A stretch of DNA of 33,301 nt from positions 1 through 33,301 of the forward strand of contig JADGCS010000047.1 in NCBI GenBank assembly GCA_015228875.1, read 5' to 3'. Below, piece by piece: positions 15,873-24,569 of the stretch (positions are counted from its first letter, which is position 1; every line of letters begins with the position of its first letter). Source of the stretch: Deltaproteobacteria bacterium. Its GTDB lineage: Bacteria > UBA10199 > JADGCS01. The translations under genes were made by a program, and so were the position numbers. Under the pieces are notes generated by a model. The model saw nothing but the letters and a program-made list of their open reading frames with translations, did no database searches and was not told the DNA's origin.

Positions 15873-16949
15873 ATGAACCAAAGCATCGTTAAAAAACTCT
15901 CGTTTCTGGACCGCTACCTCACGCTGTGGATTTTTTTGGCCATGGCCGTTGGTGTGGGCGGTGGTTTTTTATGGCCCCGGGTCAAAGACGTTATCAATTT
16001 CTTTAATGTGGGGACCACCAATGTTCCCATTGCGATTGGTTTGATCCTGATGATGTATCCCCCGCTGGCCAAGGTGCGTTACGAGAACATGGGACCCGTC
16101 TTTAAGAATTTTAAAGTTTTGGGCCTGTCTCTTGTTCAAAACTGGGTTGTGGGACCGCTTCTCATGTTTGGACTTGCTGTGCTCTTTCTGCACGACAAGC
16201 CCGAATACATGGTGGGTCTCATCATGATTGGGCTGGCACGATGCATTGCCATGGTGATTGTGTGGAACGATCTGGCCAAGGGCGATACCGAATACTGCGC
16301 TGGGCTCGTGGCGTTTAACTCCATCTTTCAGGTTCTTTTGTATTCTGTTTACGCTTACGTGTTCATCACTGTGCTTCCAGAATGGCTGGGACTTAAAGGT
16401 GCCGTTGTTCATATTACCATCAAAGAAATCGCCAGGAGCGTCTTTATTTATCTGGGTATCCCGTTTTTGGCTGGCATGATCACACGCTTCACATTAATCA
16501 AAATCAAAAACAAGGAGTGGTATCACACCAGGTTTATTCCCAAGATCAGTCCCATCACGCTGATTGCGCTTTTATTCACAATCGTTGTGATGTTTTCGCT
16601 TAAGGGCGACATGATCATTGAACTGCCGTTTGACGTGGTGCGCATTGCCATTCCTCTTCTCATCTATTTTGTTTTGATGTTTTTTATTTCATTCTTCATG
16701 TCCAAAAAGGTGGGGGCCACATATGGACAAGCTACAACTCTTTCGTTCACAGCGGCCTCCAACAATTTTGAACTGGCCATTGCCGTAGCCGTCGCCACCT
16801 TTGGAATCAATCACGGTGGTGCCTTTGCCGCGGTCATTGGGCCTTTGGTTGAAGTACCGGCCCTGATCGGACTGGTCAACGTGGCCCTGTGGTTGGGTCG
16901 CAAGTATTACAAAACATCAAACAAGGGACGAGCTTTACCGTCGTCTTAA
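15873..16949 (+). CDS. acr3: Arsenite efflux permease, ACR3 family
   Basis: The protein is an inner-membrane As(III) exporter with about ten hydrophobic helices. [19 protein letters not shown] holds the essential cysteine (Cys124 from this start), and the conserved [20 protein letters not shown] block and [13 protein letters not shown] follow. This is ACR3, not the unrelated ArsB antiporter, although annotation pipelines often call both arsB. An upstream in-frame ATG at 15858 adds five residues. GGAG at 15860-15863 is well placed for the ATG at 15873, which I prefer. The stop TAA (16947-16949) coincides with the first bases of a palindromic element. It heads a plus-strand run of arsenic genes. 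Confidence 0.93.
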   Translation: MNQSIVKKLSFLDRYLTLWIFLAMAVGVGGGFLWPRVKDVINFFNVGTTNVPIAIGLILMMYPPLAKVRYENMGPVFKNFKVLGLSLVQNWVVGPLLMFGLAVLFLHDKPEYMVGLIMIGLARCIAMVIVWNDLAKGDTEYCAGLVAFNSIFQVLLYSVYAYVFITVLPEWLGLKGAVVHITIKEIARSVFIYLGIPFLAGMITRFTLIKIKNKEWYHTRFIPKISPITLIALLFTIVVMFSLKGDMIIELPFDVVRIAIPLLIYFVLMFFISFFMSKKVGATYGQATTLSFTAASNNFELAIAVAVATFGINHGGAFAAVIGPLVEVPALIGLVNVALWLGRKYYKTSNKGRALPSS

Positions 16950-17070
16950 ATTTATATCTATGAATTTCAAAGTTGACAGAGCGCGGGTGCATTCCTCGCA
17001 TAACGGGGAAACTAGAACCGCGCACCCCAAGGGCATTTCCTTCGGGCATCAAAGTCAAATTGGTAACTTG
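16947..17070 (-). repeat. Palindromic element, copy C (inverted, with internal insertion)
   Basis: The AT-rich end (TAAATTTAT...) starts at the acr3 stop codon and the outer palindrome variant CAAATTGGTAACTTG ends at 17070. Between the CCGCG arm and TCAAAGTC there is an extra stretch of about 26 nt (about 17022-17048), itself a small hairpin (CCCAAGG pairing with CCTTCGGG), absent from the other copies. This lengthens the element to about 124 bp. Confidence 0.85.
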
Positions 17071-17098
17071 TTTTTGTCAACAAAAATACCCCATGAAC

Positions 17099-17104
17099 AA
17101 GGAG
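17099..17104 (+). promoter_or_regulatory. Shine-Dalgarno that sets the thioredoxin-like start
   Basis: AAGGAG lies 6 nt before the ATG at 17111. It excludes the longer open frame that would read through the palindromic element from 16973. Confidence 0.75.
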
Positions 17105-17110
17105 ATCGTT

Positions 17111-17401
17111 ATGCAAATTAAAGTACTTGGCCCCGGTTGCCCCAATTGTAAAACGCTTGCCAAGCGCACCGAAGAAGCCGTGCGAAATCTTGGTATTGCC
17201 GCTCAAGTCATCAAGATCACGGACTATCCCGAGATGATGAAATACGACATGCTGGGGTCACCGGGATTGGTGATCAATGATAAGCTTGTCATGAGTGGGC
17301 GCGTACCGACTGTGGCAGAGATCACAACTCTCATTGCAAACGGACAATTAGAAAAAACAGAACCCCCAGCAAAATGTGGCTGTAAAAGTGGCTGCTGTTG
17401 A
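17111..17401 (+). CDS. Thioredoxin-like small redox protein (redox-active disulfide / ArsE-like)
   Basis: The 96-aa protein has the glutaredoxin/thioredoxin-like motif PGCPNC with Cys10 and Cys13 near the N-terminus, a cis-proline region GSPGLVIN, and an unusual Cys-rich tail CGCKSGCC that could bind metal or As(III). Small proteins of this type accompany DUF318 permeases and arsenic operons; the ArsE component of arsEFG systems is of this general class. It lies between acr3 and the DUF318 permease, 7 bp before the latter. A cytosolic role passing electrons or arsenic to its neighbours is an inference. Confidence 0.85.
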   Translation: MQIKVLGPGCPNCKTLAKRTEEAVRNLGIAAQVIKITDYPEMMKYDMLGSPGLVINDKLVMSGRVPTVAEITTLIANGQLEKTEPPAKCGCKSGCC

Positions 17402-17408
17402 GTCCGTC

Positions 17409-18431
17409 ATGAAAAAAATCCGCCTCTATATATTAATCCCCTTAAGCCTCCTGTTGTGGTTGTTTGTTTTTAGCCATTTGGATATTGCTTCAAAGTTTTT
17501 GACTTACAAAGTGCTTCAATTTTCTCCAACAAATCATTTCGGAAAGGCCGCTGAATTTTTTATCTTTGAGGTCCCCAAGGTCCTCATGCTTCTTGTCATG
17601 GTCGTATTTGGCGTGGGTATTTTGCGGTCCTTTATAACGCCCGAACGAACGCGTCAGATGCTCGCAGGCAAAAAAGAGTTTTACGGTAATGTGCTGGCGG
17701 CCCTGTTGGGAATCGTCACACCTTTTTGCACTTGTTCTGCCATTCCCTTGTTCATTGGGTTTTTGACGGCAGGGGTTCCTTTGGGAACCACGTTTTCTTT
17801 TTTGGTATCAGCACCCATGGTCAATGAGATTGCACTGGCCTTGCTCTTTGGGATGTTTGGGTGGAAAGTGGCCCTCCTCTATCTGTCAACAGGCCTGGTC
17901 ATCGCCATTTTGTCCGGCTGGATCCTGGGAACGCTTCATCTTGAAAAATGGGTTGAACCGTGGGTGCTCCAGTCAAAGGCCAATGTGGACCATGGAGTGC
18001 TCAAACCAAAAATCGCCTGGTCGGACCGCGTTCAATATGGACTCACTTCGGTCAAAGATATTGTGGGCAAGGTCTGGTTGTATATCATCATCGGCATTGC
18101 TGTGGGGGCCGGTATTCATGGCTATGTGCCGCAGGACTTTATGGCATCCATCATGGGAAAAAGCTCGTGGTGGGCCGTTCCCATTGCAGTGCTGGTGGGT
18201 ATTCCCATGTATTCCAACGCCGCAGGCATTATTCCTGTGGTGCAGGCTTTGCTTGGCAAAGGCGCAGCGCTCGGAACTGTTCTGGCCTTCATGATGGCTG
18301 TCATCAGTTTGTCCTTGCCAGAAATACTTATTTTAAGAAAAGTGCTTAAACTGCCTCTGATTTTAACCTTTGTGGGTATTGTTGCCTGCGGCATTCTACT
18401 GGTGGGTTATTTGTTTAACTGGTTGTTGTAA
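17409..18431 (+). CDS. Permease of the DUF318/UPF0718 (ArsP-like) family
   Basis: From the ATG at 17409 the product is 340 aa with eight or so hydrophobic helices. The family signature TPFCTCSAIPLFIGFL is at about 104-119, with the paired cysteines Cys107 and Cys109, and SAPMVNEIAL follows. The second half repeats the pattern in GIPMYSNAAGIIPVVQALL. Characterised members (ArsP) export trivalent organoarsenicals such as methylarsenite; other members are only linked to metal resistance by context. Here it sits between a thioredoxin-like gene and arsF/arsG-like genes, which supports an arsenical substrate. A GTG at 17376 would extend the frame into the upstream gene and is less likely. Confidence 0.88.
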   Translation: MKKIRLYILIPLSLLLWLFVFSHLDIASKFLTYKVLQFSPTNHFGKAAEFFIFEVPKVLMLLVMVVFGVGILRSFITPERTRQMLAGKKEFYGNVLAALLGIVTPFCTCSAIPLFIGFLTAGVPLGTTFSFLVSAPMVNEIALALLFGMFGWKVALLYLSTGLVIAILSGWILGTLHLEKWVEPWVLQSKANVDHGVLKPKIAWSDRVQYGLTSVKDIVGKVWLYIIIGIAVGAGIHGYVPQDFMASIMGKSSWWAVPIAVLVGIPMYSNAAGIIPVVQALLGKGAALGTVLAFMMAVISLSLPEILILRKVLKLPLILTFVGIVACGILLVGYLFNWLL

Positions 18432-18442
18432 TCTGGGGAAAA

Positions 18443-18952
18443 ATGATGAAAACAAGAAACATAGTCATTATCGTATTACTCCTGTTGGTTGGAGTCAGTC
18501 TTGCGTGTACCTGGCAGGACAAATCTGATCACAACAACCAAAACGTCACAACAGCGGTAGCTGCCACCCCGAGCGCTTCTGCATCAACACCAGATATTAA
18601 AATAGAATCGGGCGTTGTGGCCTATTATTTTCATGGCGCGCGCCGTTGCAAGACCTGCCGTACCATAGAGGCCTACACCAAAGAGGCTCTCGATCTTGTC
18701 TTTTTAGACGCCATCACAAAAGGTCAACTGCTCTGGTCCGTGATTAATATCGATCTGCCGGGCAACGAACATTTTATTCATGATTATCAGCTCTCATCCA
18801 GTTCGGTTATCCTGGTTCGCTTCGAAAAAGGACAACCCAGAGAATGGAAAAACTTAAACCGCGTCTGGCAGATGGTACATGGTGATAAAAAAGAATTTGC
18901 CAACTACATCCAAAGTGAAACCCGTGCCTACTTGGAGAACAAGACGCCATGA
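18443..18952 (+). CDS. arsF: ArsF-like thioredoxin-fold protein (nitrophenyl compound nitroreductase subunit type)
   Basis: The 169-aa protein has an N-terminal hydrophobic export signal ending SLAC at Cys22, possibly a lipoprotein signal although the -3 residue is not ideal. A low-complexity Ser/Thr/Ala linker leads to a thioredoxin-like domain with YYFHGARRCKTC (CxxC at 69-72). This pattern matches the ArsF family named from the arsEFG operon for aromatic arsenicals. A GGGGA sequence precedes the ATG, and its stop overlaps the arsG-like start (ATGA), so the two are coupled. It is probably a periplasm-facing redox partner. The assignment rests on recognisable motif and context, not on a database search. 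Confidence 0.75.
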   Translation: MMKTRNIVIIVLLLLVGVSLACTWQDKSDHNNQNVTTAVAATPSASASTPDIKIESGVVAYYFHGARRCKTCRTIEAYTKEALDLVFLDAITKGQLLWSVINIDLPGNEHFIHDYQLSSSSVILVRFEKGQPREWKNLNRVWQMVHGDKKEFANYIQSETRAYLENKTP

Positions 18953-19629
18953 CCGATTTAATTTTAGCTGCTGGCACTGCTTTTTGGCTGGGCATCCTGA
19001 CATCGATAAGCCCCTGTCCCTTGGCCACAAACATCGCTGCCATTTCGTTTGTCGGGCGCAGGGTTGATTCGCCCTCAAAGGTTTTTTGGGCGGGACTTTT
19101 GTACACCATCGGTAGGGCCTGCACATATGTTGTGCTGGGCATCATGCTGGTGGCCAGTCTTCTCACGGCCCCTGTTCTTTCGCAATCCCTGCAAAAATAC
19201 ATGCCCTATGTTCTGGGTCCGTTGCTTATATTGGTTGGTCTTGTTCTGCTCAACGTGATCCGCATCAATTTTGCCAGCAAGGGGACTGCCGGCAGGCTGC
19301 AAAAGCACATTGAATGGCTTGGCGTGTGGGGTGCCCTTGCCTTGGGCATTATTTTTGCGCTGACGTTTTGCCCCGTCTCAGCCGCCCTTTTTTTTGGGAG
19401 TCTCCTGCCTCTGGCTCTGCAACACAAGTCCCACTGGATCTTGCCCCTGGCGTACGGTATCGCAACAGGGCTCCCTGTGCTTGTCTTTTCCTTTTTCATC
19501 GCCTTTGGCGCCAGGCAGATTGGTTCTGTTTTCAACAAACTCACCATTTTTGAAAAATGGGCCCGCAGCATCACAGGTGTGGTGTTCATCATCATCGGGG
19601 TCTACGAAACAGCCCTGAGCTTTTTTTAA
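18949..19629 (+). CDS. arsG: ArsG-like permease (DsbD/CcdA-like membrane protein)
   Basis: The 226-aa protein has six likely membrane helices. SPCPLATNIAA in the first helix and LTFCPVSAALFFGSLLPL in the fourth give a twofold pseudo-symmetry with paired cysteines, as in the CcdA/DsbD transmembrane electron-carrier superfamily. Members adjacent to ArsF are named ArsG and described as efflux permeases for aminophenyl arsenicals. The start overlaps the arsF stop (ATGA). A palindromic element begins 28 nt after its stop. Confidence 0.78.
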   Translation: MTDLILAAGTAFWLGILTSISPCPLATNIAAISFVGRRVDSPSKVFWAGLLYTIGRACTYVVLGIMLVASLLTAPVLSQSLQKYMPYVLGPLLILVGLVLLNVIRINFASKGTAGRLQKHIEWLGVWGALALGIIFALTFCPVSAALFFGSLLPLALQHKSHWILPLAYGIATGLPVLVFSFFIAFGARQIGSVFNKLTIFEKWARSITGVVFIIIGVYETALSFF

Positions 19630-19657
19630 TTTTGAGGACATCGTACCCTGGGAGCAA

Positions 19658-19750
19658 CAAGTTACCAACTTGACTTTGACGCGGTTGTATTCTTCCATTT
19701 TGCGAGGAATGCACCCGCGCTCTGTCGACTTTGAAATTCCTATACATAAA
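19658..19750 (+). repeat. Palindromic element, copy D (full length, 93 bp)
   Basis: This copy runs from CAAGTTACCAACTTG to CATAAATTTA with all landmarks: the CGCGG/CCGCG stem, a nearly perfect inner stem ATTCTTC/GAGGAAT, and flanking GACTTTGA on both sides. It lies in the convergent intergenic space between arsG and thiL and may act as a bidirectional 3'-end hairpin. Confidence 0.95.
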
Positions 19751-19801
19751 TTTAATTCAATGGTAATCAAATTACGTTACCGTATTTGCGAATCGAGGTA
19801 C

Positions 19802-20824
19802 TTAGGTTCCAAAATGATCATACCCGCCCTTTTTTACAAAGATCTCCCTGCCTGTCGCGTCATTGACCCTGATGAGCGGGTAGGGATCGAGTTTTAAGGA
19901 TAACTGCTGTTTTGCAGCCTCACGCACCTCACCAATCCGTGTGATCTTAAAGCCCCTGTTGAGTTTAAGCACATCCGAAAGCGCGTCCATGGTCTTGTCA
20001 TCCATTGTAAAGAGGAGTTGATAATCCTCTCCACCGGTCAGCAGTGTCTCTAAAGGATCAAGGCGCAGGGTCTTGCAGGCAGTTTCAAAATCGGACTCCC
20101 TGGGTATTTTATCAACCTCAACAAGGGCCTGCGTGTTTGATGCCTTCATGACATGATGCAGGTCCTGCAAAAGACCATCGCTGACGTCGATCATGGCATG
20201 CACACCCGCAAACCCCGCAAGTGCGGATGCGACGGCAATGCGCGGTCTGGGGTTTTTTATGGCCTTAATGTACTGATTCTCCGCAGGACGTTTTCGTTTG
20301 AGATAATTAAGACCAACCGCCGCCGTGCCGATGGTGCCTGTTACATAAATCCCGTCACCGTCTTTTGCTGCGGATCTGAGTTTTACATTTGCCCTTGGTG
20401 TCTCGCCGACAACAGTAATGCCGATAAATAAATAATTGGGGCTTCGCGACATATCCCCGCCCGCTATTGACAGTCCGAATTCCGCGGACACATGGTCCAC
20501 CCCTGCATAAAAATCAGAAATGGCTGTTTGGTTTATTTTGGGAGGGATGCCAAGACAGATAAAGGCGTAGAGCGGTTTTCCGCCCATCGCAGCGATGTCG
20601 CTCAAATTGACCGCGATGGCCTTTTTGCCAAGATCGATAAACGAGAAATGTTTAAGATCGAAATGAACATTTTCGATCAGACAGTCTGTGGAGATCAAAA
20701 AAACATTTTTGGAATCTTTTTTGACCACCGCGCAGTCATCGCCGATACCCTGTAAGAGAGCGGGGTGGGCCGTTGCAAGCTGCCCCTTGATGCTTTGTAT
20801 CAGGTCAAATTCTGAGATTTTCAT
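19802..20824 (-). CDS. thiL: Thiamine-monophosphate kinase
   Basis: ThiL phosphorylates thiamine monophosphate to thiamine diphosphate, the cofactor needed by, for example, the transketolase in this window. The 340-aa protein shows GIGDDCAV near residue 26, STDCLIENVHFD, the Mg-binding AVNLSDIAAMGG and IAGGDMSRS, then IDVSDGLLQDL and TGGEDYQLLF, the full AIR-synthase-like set. I place the start at the ATG 20822-20824 (MKISEFDL); the frame continues to a TTG at 20836 inside a solo palindromic motif. It is the last gene of a minus-strand run after the LpoA-like gene. Confidence 0.94.
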   Translation of the reverse strand: MKISEFDLIQSIKGQLATAHPALLQGIGDDCAVVKKDSKNVFLISTDCLIENVHFDLKHFSFIDLGKKAIAVNLSDIAAMGGKPLYAFICLGIPPKINQTAISDFYAGVDHVSAEFGLSIAGGDMSRSPNYLFIGITVVGETPRANVKLRSAAKDGDGIYVTGTIGTAAVGLNYLKRKRPAENQYIKAIKNPRPRIAVASALAGFAGVHAMIDVSDGLLQDLHHVMKASNTQALVEVDKIPRESDFETACKTLRLDPLETLLTGGEDYQLLFTMDDKTMDALSDVLKLNRGFKITRIGEVREAAKQQLSLKLDPYPLIRVNDATGREIFVKKGGYDHFGT

Positions 20825-20833
20825 AGGATGCAG

Positions 20834-20848
20834 CAAGTGACTAACTTG
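20834..20848. repeat. Solo copy of the element's outer palindrome
   Basis: CAAGTGACTAACTTG differs by one base from the outer 15-bp palindrome of the dispersed element, but none of the hairpin follows. It fills the 24-bp gap between the LpoA-like stop and the thiL start. It could be a remnant or a coincidence. Confidence 0.5.
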
Positions 20849-22786
20849 TTATTCCTGAACCCCGTCAGTCCCCACTTTGAGAACCATGGATTCGATCACA
20901 GTGCTCTCTCCGGTCTTAAAACCACGGATACCAGTCACACCCTTAAACGGAAATTGTCCGTCCAGAGATTCTTTGATGTGTTGTTCTCCCTTGTCTGCCG
21001 ACAACGATCGGATCATCATCATGACATCGTAGCCGTAGGCCTCCAACACGCGTGGAGAGCGGCCAAAACCCGCCACAAATTTTTCTTTAAACTCTTTGAC
21101 CTCTTTGGTGTCTGCCGCACCATCGTAAAGATCGACAAAAAATGAACCGGGAAATTTATCGGCAATCGCAAGGGATAATCCCGGATCGTTCCATGCATTT
21201 GTTCCCAAGAGCGGGATCCCCGTGATGCTGTTGTACTCGAGCGCGGAGATCAGCACATTGATCATCTGGTAACTGTCCGGGATGAACAGGGCATCAAACC
21301 CGACGCCAACGTCAGGGGTGGCAACACTGCCAATGCTTGTTTTAAGTTTTCGCCCCTCGGCAAGAATGTCTGCCGAACGCCTGCTGTACTGGGCGGTAGC
21401 TGTGATCTTGCCCCCCGCGGCCTTGACCTCTTCTGAAAAGAGATCGGCCATCACCTGACCATAATTGTTGTCGGGATAAAACACACCAAAAGATTTCAAC
21501 CCCTTGTCCCTTGCCGCCTTCACCAGCGCCTGAATCTGCTGTTTTGGCTGCAGTCCGACCTGAAAAATATAGTTTCCCTGCGACATCAGGTTTTCTTTTT
21601 GTGTAATTGGAAAAATGGGTATTTTCTGCTCTGTAGCCACCAAACCCGCATCAACAGCGGTCTGGCCAGAGAGAGGGCCAATAATCGCCACCACATTTTG
21701 TGCGGCGAGATCCTGAATGGCCTTGCGAACTGATTCGGGTGTCTCTCCGGGGTCGCTCACAACGAGTTCGATGCCAGAAAAATCACCGCAGACATTGTTT
21801 TGACCCGCGGCACAGCGCACCCCGTCAAGCACAGACTGACCGTAGGTTTCGTGCCGTCCGACAAGGGGCAGAAGAACCCCGACCTTGTAGTTTCCCTTTC
21901 CCGGACCCTCATCGTCTGTGTCAACCTCTGCACCAAGCGTGGCAAGGATCTGCCGCGCCTGTGGCGCCAGGGGATTTTTGGGATACCTTTTTACAAAGCT
22001 TGCAAAAAGTCTTTGTGCCTTCTTTGTGTTGTTTTCTGCGTGGTAGATCATCGCGGTCTTGTAATCGACATAGGCCCGTGCCGCCGAAGAGGCAGGAAAT
22101 TTTCGCATCCAGTCGGGAATCTGCGCAGAGGTCATGGGTTGACTGAGCCACGCGTCTACCATTCCCTTGACGGTCTGGTAATCAATGGTGCCGCCCCCCT
22201 GCATGCTTTTGAGATTTTCGCCTGCGTATTCCTCGTAAAGTGAGTAGAGGTACAGCATGTTGTGGTTTGCAAAATCAACTTGTGATGGCAGGGCCTGCGC
22301 GCTTTTGATTGCCAGAGAATAGTACTGAACCCGCATGCGGGCGTTTAAGGCCTCTGCCTCTACATTTTTTAAAACATCCACGGCCGTCTCATATCTGCCC
22401 ATCTTGAAGTTGGCGTACCCCACCATGTGCCATGCTCTGGCCTGATACACGGGGTTCGGGCTTTTGTCGGCAAGCTCTGTAAATTTTTGAGCCGCATCCA
22501 GATAACGACTGGTCAGAAAAAATATTTTACCCTGTTTGTAATAGGATTCATCGGTCAGCCTGTTGTACGCATAGGACTGAATAAAATTTTGATAACCAGA
22601 AAAGGCGTATTCATAATTGCGTCGTCTGTATTGTTCTTCGATCTGGTTGAATGCGGCCTCTATCTGCGGCGTAACCTCTCCGGGGTATTTTACTTTTTTT
22701 CCGGTACCACCCCCCCCGCCGCAGTCGGTAATGATAAAGATGAGCACCGCAATCGCTATTGTGTTAACAAGATATCGTTTATTCAA
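20849..22786 (-). CDS. Penicillin-binding-protein-activator-like lipoprotein (TPR + type 1 periplasmic-binding fold)
   Basis: The protein of about 645 aa has a hydrophobic signal with Cys22 followed by a Gly run (ITDCGGGGG), so it is probably a lipoprotein although Asp at -1 is atypical. Residues of about 40-270 are helical TPR-like repeats. From YKVGVLLPLVGRHETYGQ onward it is a Peripla_BP_6 domain like those of LivJ and LpoA. This two-part layout matches LpoA/YraM, which activates peptidoglycan synthase PBP1A from the outer membrane; a solute-binding role is the alternative. The start is a TTG at 22784-22786 chosen because GGAGGT lies 4 nt upstream. Its start overlaps the end of the dnaJ-like gene. 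Confidence 0.85.
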   Translation of the reverse strand: MNKRYLVNTIAIAVLIFIITDCGGGGGTGKKVKYPGEVTPQIEAAFNQIEEQYRRRNYEYAFSGYQNFIQSYAYNRLTDESYYKQGKIFFLTSRYLDAAQKFTELADKSPNPVYQARAWHMVGYANFKMGRYETAVDVLKNVEAEALNARMRVQYYSLAIKSAQALPSQVDFANHNMLYLYSLYEEYAGENLKSMQGGGTIDYQTVKGMVDAWLSQPMTSAQIPDWMRKFPASSAARAYVDYKTAMIYHAENNTKKAQRLFASFVKRYPKNPLAPQARQILATLGAEVDTDDEGPGKGNYKVGVLLPLVGRHETYGQSVLDGVRCAAGQNNVCGDFSGIELVVSDPGETPESVRKAIQDLAAQNVVAIIGPLSGQTAVDAGLVATEQKIPIFPITQKENLMSQGNYIFQVGLQPKQQIQALVKAARDKGLKSFGVFYPDNNYGQVMADLFSEEVKAAGGKITATAQYSRRSADILAEGRKLKTSIGSVATPDVGVGFDALFIPDSYQMINVLISALEYNSITGIPLLGTNAWNDPGLSLAIADKFPGSFFVDLYDGAADTKEVKEFKEKFVAGFGRSPRVLEAYGYDVMMMIRSLSADKGEQHIKESLDGQFPFKGVTGIRGFKTGESTVIESMVLKVGTDGVQE

Positions 22787-23768
22787 ACAGACCTCCAAGA
22801 ATACGTTTAAGAAAGGGTTCTTTTTTTTCTACGAGGCGCACCAAAAGGTCTCCCCTCTCTTTTTTTCGGGCATCTTTGTACAGCCCGCAGTTGTTGAGTT
22901 TGAGGACATCCCCCTTTTTTGCATGGGCCGATATCACCATGGGGACCTTGCCAAAAGGGGTGAGCAGATTGTAAAACGCGTCGCTTGTGTTTTCCTTAAA
23001 GTCAAGGTGGTACTCGCACAGCAGATCATAATTATCAATTTGAAAGATGGGGTCGCGCAAAAATCGCGGCTCCATAAAAACTTCGGTACGGGATTGTGTC
23101 TCAAGATCGTAACTGTCGAGTGTGTAAACCTCAAACGGCCTTAAACCCACAGGGATGTTGATCTCCTGCTGATGATACTGTCTCTGCCTTCCAAAACCAT
23201 CGCAATGAGAACACACCCTGGTTATTTTTCTGCCCCTGCCCTTGCAGACCGGGCAGAGTTTCTTTTTTGTCTTCGCCTCATTCCATTTTATTGTGCCGTG
23301 TCCAAAGCAGTAGGTACACACCTTTGCCAGTGTCCCACGCTGGGCACCCGTCCCATGACACTGCGTGCATGTTTGATAAGCAACGATCTTTTGCCTTTTT
23401 TTTACACCCAGGGCAAACTCGTTAAGGGTCAGGTAAATCACCTGCGGTTCCTGATACCCCAGAATGCGCCCCTTTTTTGAAAAACCAAAGATGTCCTCAA
23501 AGATGTCGTCCAGATTTTCTATGACGATCTTGACCGTTGCCTCGTCCTCGGGTTGTTCTTCGACCCCAAAATACGCGTAGACCCCAGCTATGTTTTTTAA
23601 TGCGTACTCGTAGGCCTCGAGGACCTTTCGGAATGTCTCGGATGTGTCGTGATCCTTGTTTTTATCCGGGTGATAAAGATGGGCCTTTGCCCTAAAACTG
23701 GCCTTAAGGTCATCAATCCCGCCAAATTTTTCGATCTCGAGAATTTGTATGGCCTGACGGATATTCAT
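22779..23768 (-). CDS. DnaJ-like co-chaperone with four-repeat zinc domain
   Basis: The 329-aa protein has an N-terminal J domain with HPD at 33-35 and a central zinc domain with four CxxCxGxG-type repeats at about 134-141, 151-158, 172-179 and 186-193. A DnaJ C-terminal substrate-binding region follows. The Gly/Phe-rich linker of canonical DnaJ is nearly absent: a short acidic stretch NLDDIFEDIFGFSKKG is there instead. The first CxxC pairs are well conserved, so it should still bind two zinc ions. It is divergent from grpE across 75 bp and overlaps the LpoA-like gene downstream. It could be a second, specialised DnaJ rather than the main one; dnaK is not in the window. Confidence 0.88.
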   Translation of the reverse strand: MNIRQAIQILEIEKFGGIDDLKASFRAKAHLYHPDKNKDHDTSETFRKVLEAYEYALKNIAGVYAYFGVEEQPEDEATVKIVIENLDDIFEDIFGFSKKGRILGYQEPQVIYLTLNEFALGVKKRQKIVAYQTCTQCHGTGAQRGTLAKVCTYCFGHGTIKWNEAKTKKKLCPVCKGRGRKITRVCSHCDGFGRQRQYHQQEINIPVGLRPFEVYTLDSYDLETQSRTEVFMEPRFLRDPIFQIDNYDLLCEYHLDFKENTSDAFYNLLTPFGKVPMVISAHAKKGDVLKLNNCGLYKDARKKERGDLLVRLVEKKEPFLKRILGGLFE

Positions 23769-23799
23769 GATTCTACTTCGTGTTGTGGATCAAAACCAC

Positions 23800-23827
23800 T
23801 TGACTATTGATTTTTAGACCTTATTTA
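23800..23827 (+). promoter_or_regulatory. grpE: Weak candidate promoter for grpE
   Basis: TTGACT (23800-23805) and TATTTA (23822-23827) are 16 bp apart. The -10 box ends only 16 bp before the grpE ATG, and no Shine-Dalgarno is visible, so any transcript from here would be almost leaderless. Confidence 0.25.
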
Positions 23828-23843
23828 CATATCAGAAACACCA

Positions 23844-24569
23844 ATGAAAGACAAAGTCTCAGAATTACGGCAGATTCTCAATAAAAAAAAGATCATCGAA
23901 GAAAAAAAACAGATGCACAACCCTCAAATAAAGAATAACGAAATGCCTGACGATACAACCCCGTGGCCCACGCAAGGCCTCCACCCCTCCAAGGATGCGG
24001 CTGTCAGTCAGGATGAAAGCGACTTTCCCCCAAATCAGCCACCTCAAGCCGAACTCCCCGATCAAAGAGACACCGCAGAAAACACCCAGACACCGGCCAC
24101 AGCCGACAATAAAGCCAACGAGCTTGCCCTGCAGATCGAAGAACTCAAAAAGGCCAATCAACTGCAAAAGGACATGTACCTTCGCAAGGTAGCCGATTTC
24201 GACAACTTTAAAAAAAGGTTGTCAAAAGAACATGAAGAATTTTCAAAATACGCCAACGAAAAGCTCATCACCGAGCTTTTGCCTGTCATCGACAGTCTCG
24301 AAATAAGCCTCTCGCATGTGACAAACAAGGATGATCCCATTGCCTCGGGGGTCGCGCTGGTCCTCAAACAATTCTTAAGCGCCCTCGAAAAACACGGTGT
24401 CACACAAACATCGGGAGAAGGCGAGGCATTCGATCCCAACACGCAGGAGGCCATAGGCAAACAAAAAAAAGAAAACACCGATTCAAACAGGGTTATTACG
24501 GTTCACCGAAAGGGCTACCACTTACACGGTAAGGTCTTGCGGGCTGCCATGGTTACCATAAGCGAATGA
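23844..24569 (+). CDS. grpE: GrpE nucleotide-exchange factor
   Basis: The 241-aa protein has a long polar N-terminal extension (residues 1-90) and then a coiled coil (ELALQIEELKKANQ). The GrpE core includes YLRKVADFDNFKKRL, LLPVIDSLE, ALEKHGV and the C-terminal FDPNTQEAIG...GYHLHGKVLRAAMVTIS. It exchanges ADP on DnaK in the cytoplasm. It is divergent from the dnaJ-like gene. Its stop overlaps the start of the Wzz-like gene (ATGA at 24566-24569), an uncommon pairing for grpE. Confidence 0.94.
   Translation: MKDKVSELRQILNKKKIIEEKKQMHNPQIKNNEMPDDTTPWPTQGLHPSKDAAVSQDESDFPPNQPPQAELPDQRDTAENTQTPATADNKANELALQIEELKKANQLQKDMYLRKVADFDNFKKRLSKEHEEFSKYANEKLITELLPVIDSLEISLSHVTNKDDPIASGVALVLKQFLSALEKHGVTQTSGEGEAFDPNTQEAIGKQKKENTDSNRVITVHRKGYHLHGKVLRAAMVTISE

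Noticed and set aside
16973-17110. N-terminal extension of the thioredoxin-like protein through the palindromic element
   Set aside because: AAGGAG at 17099-17104 fits the ATG at 17111 and family members begin at the MxIKVLGPGCPNC region.
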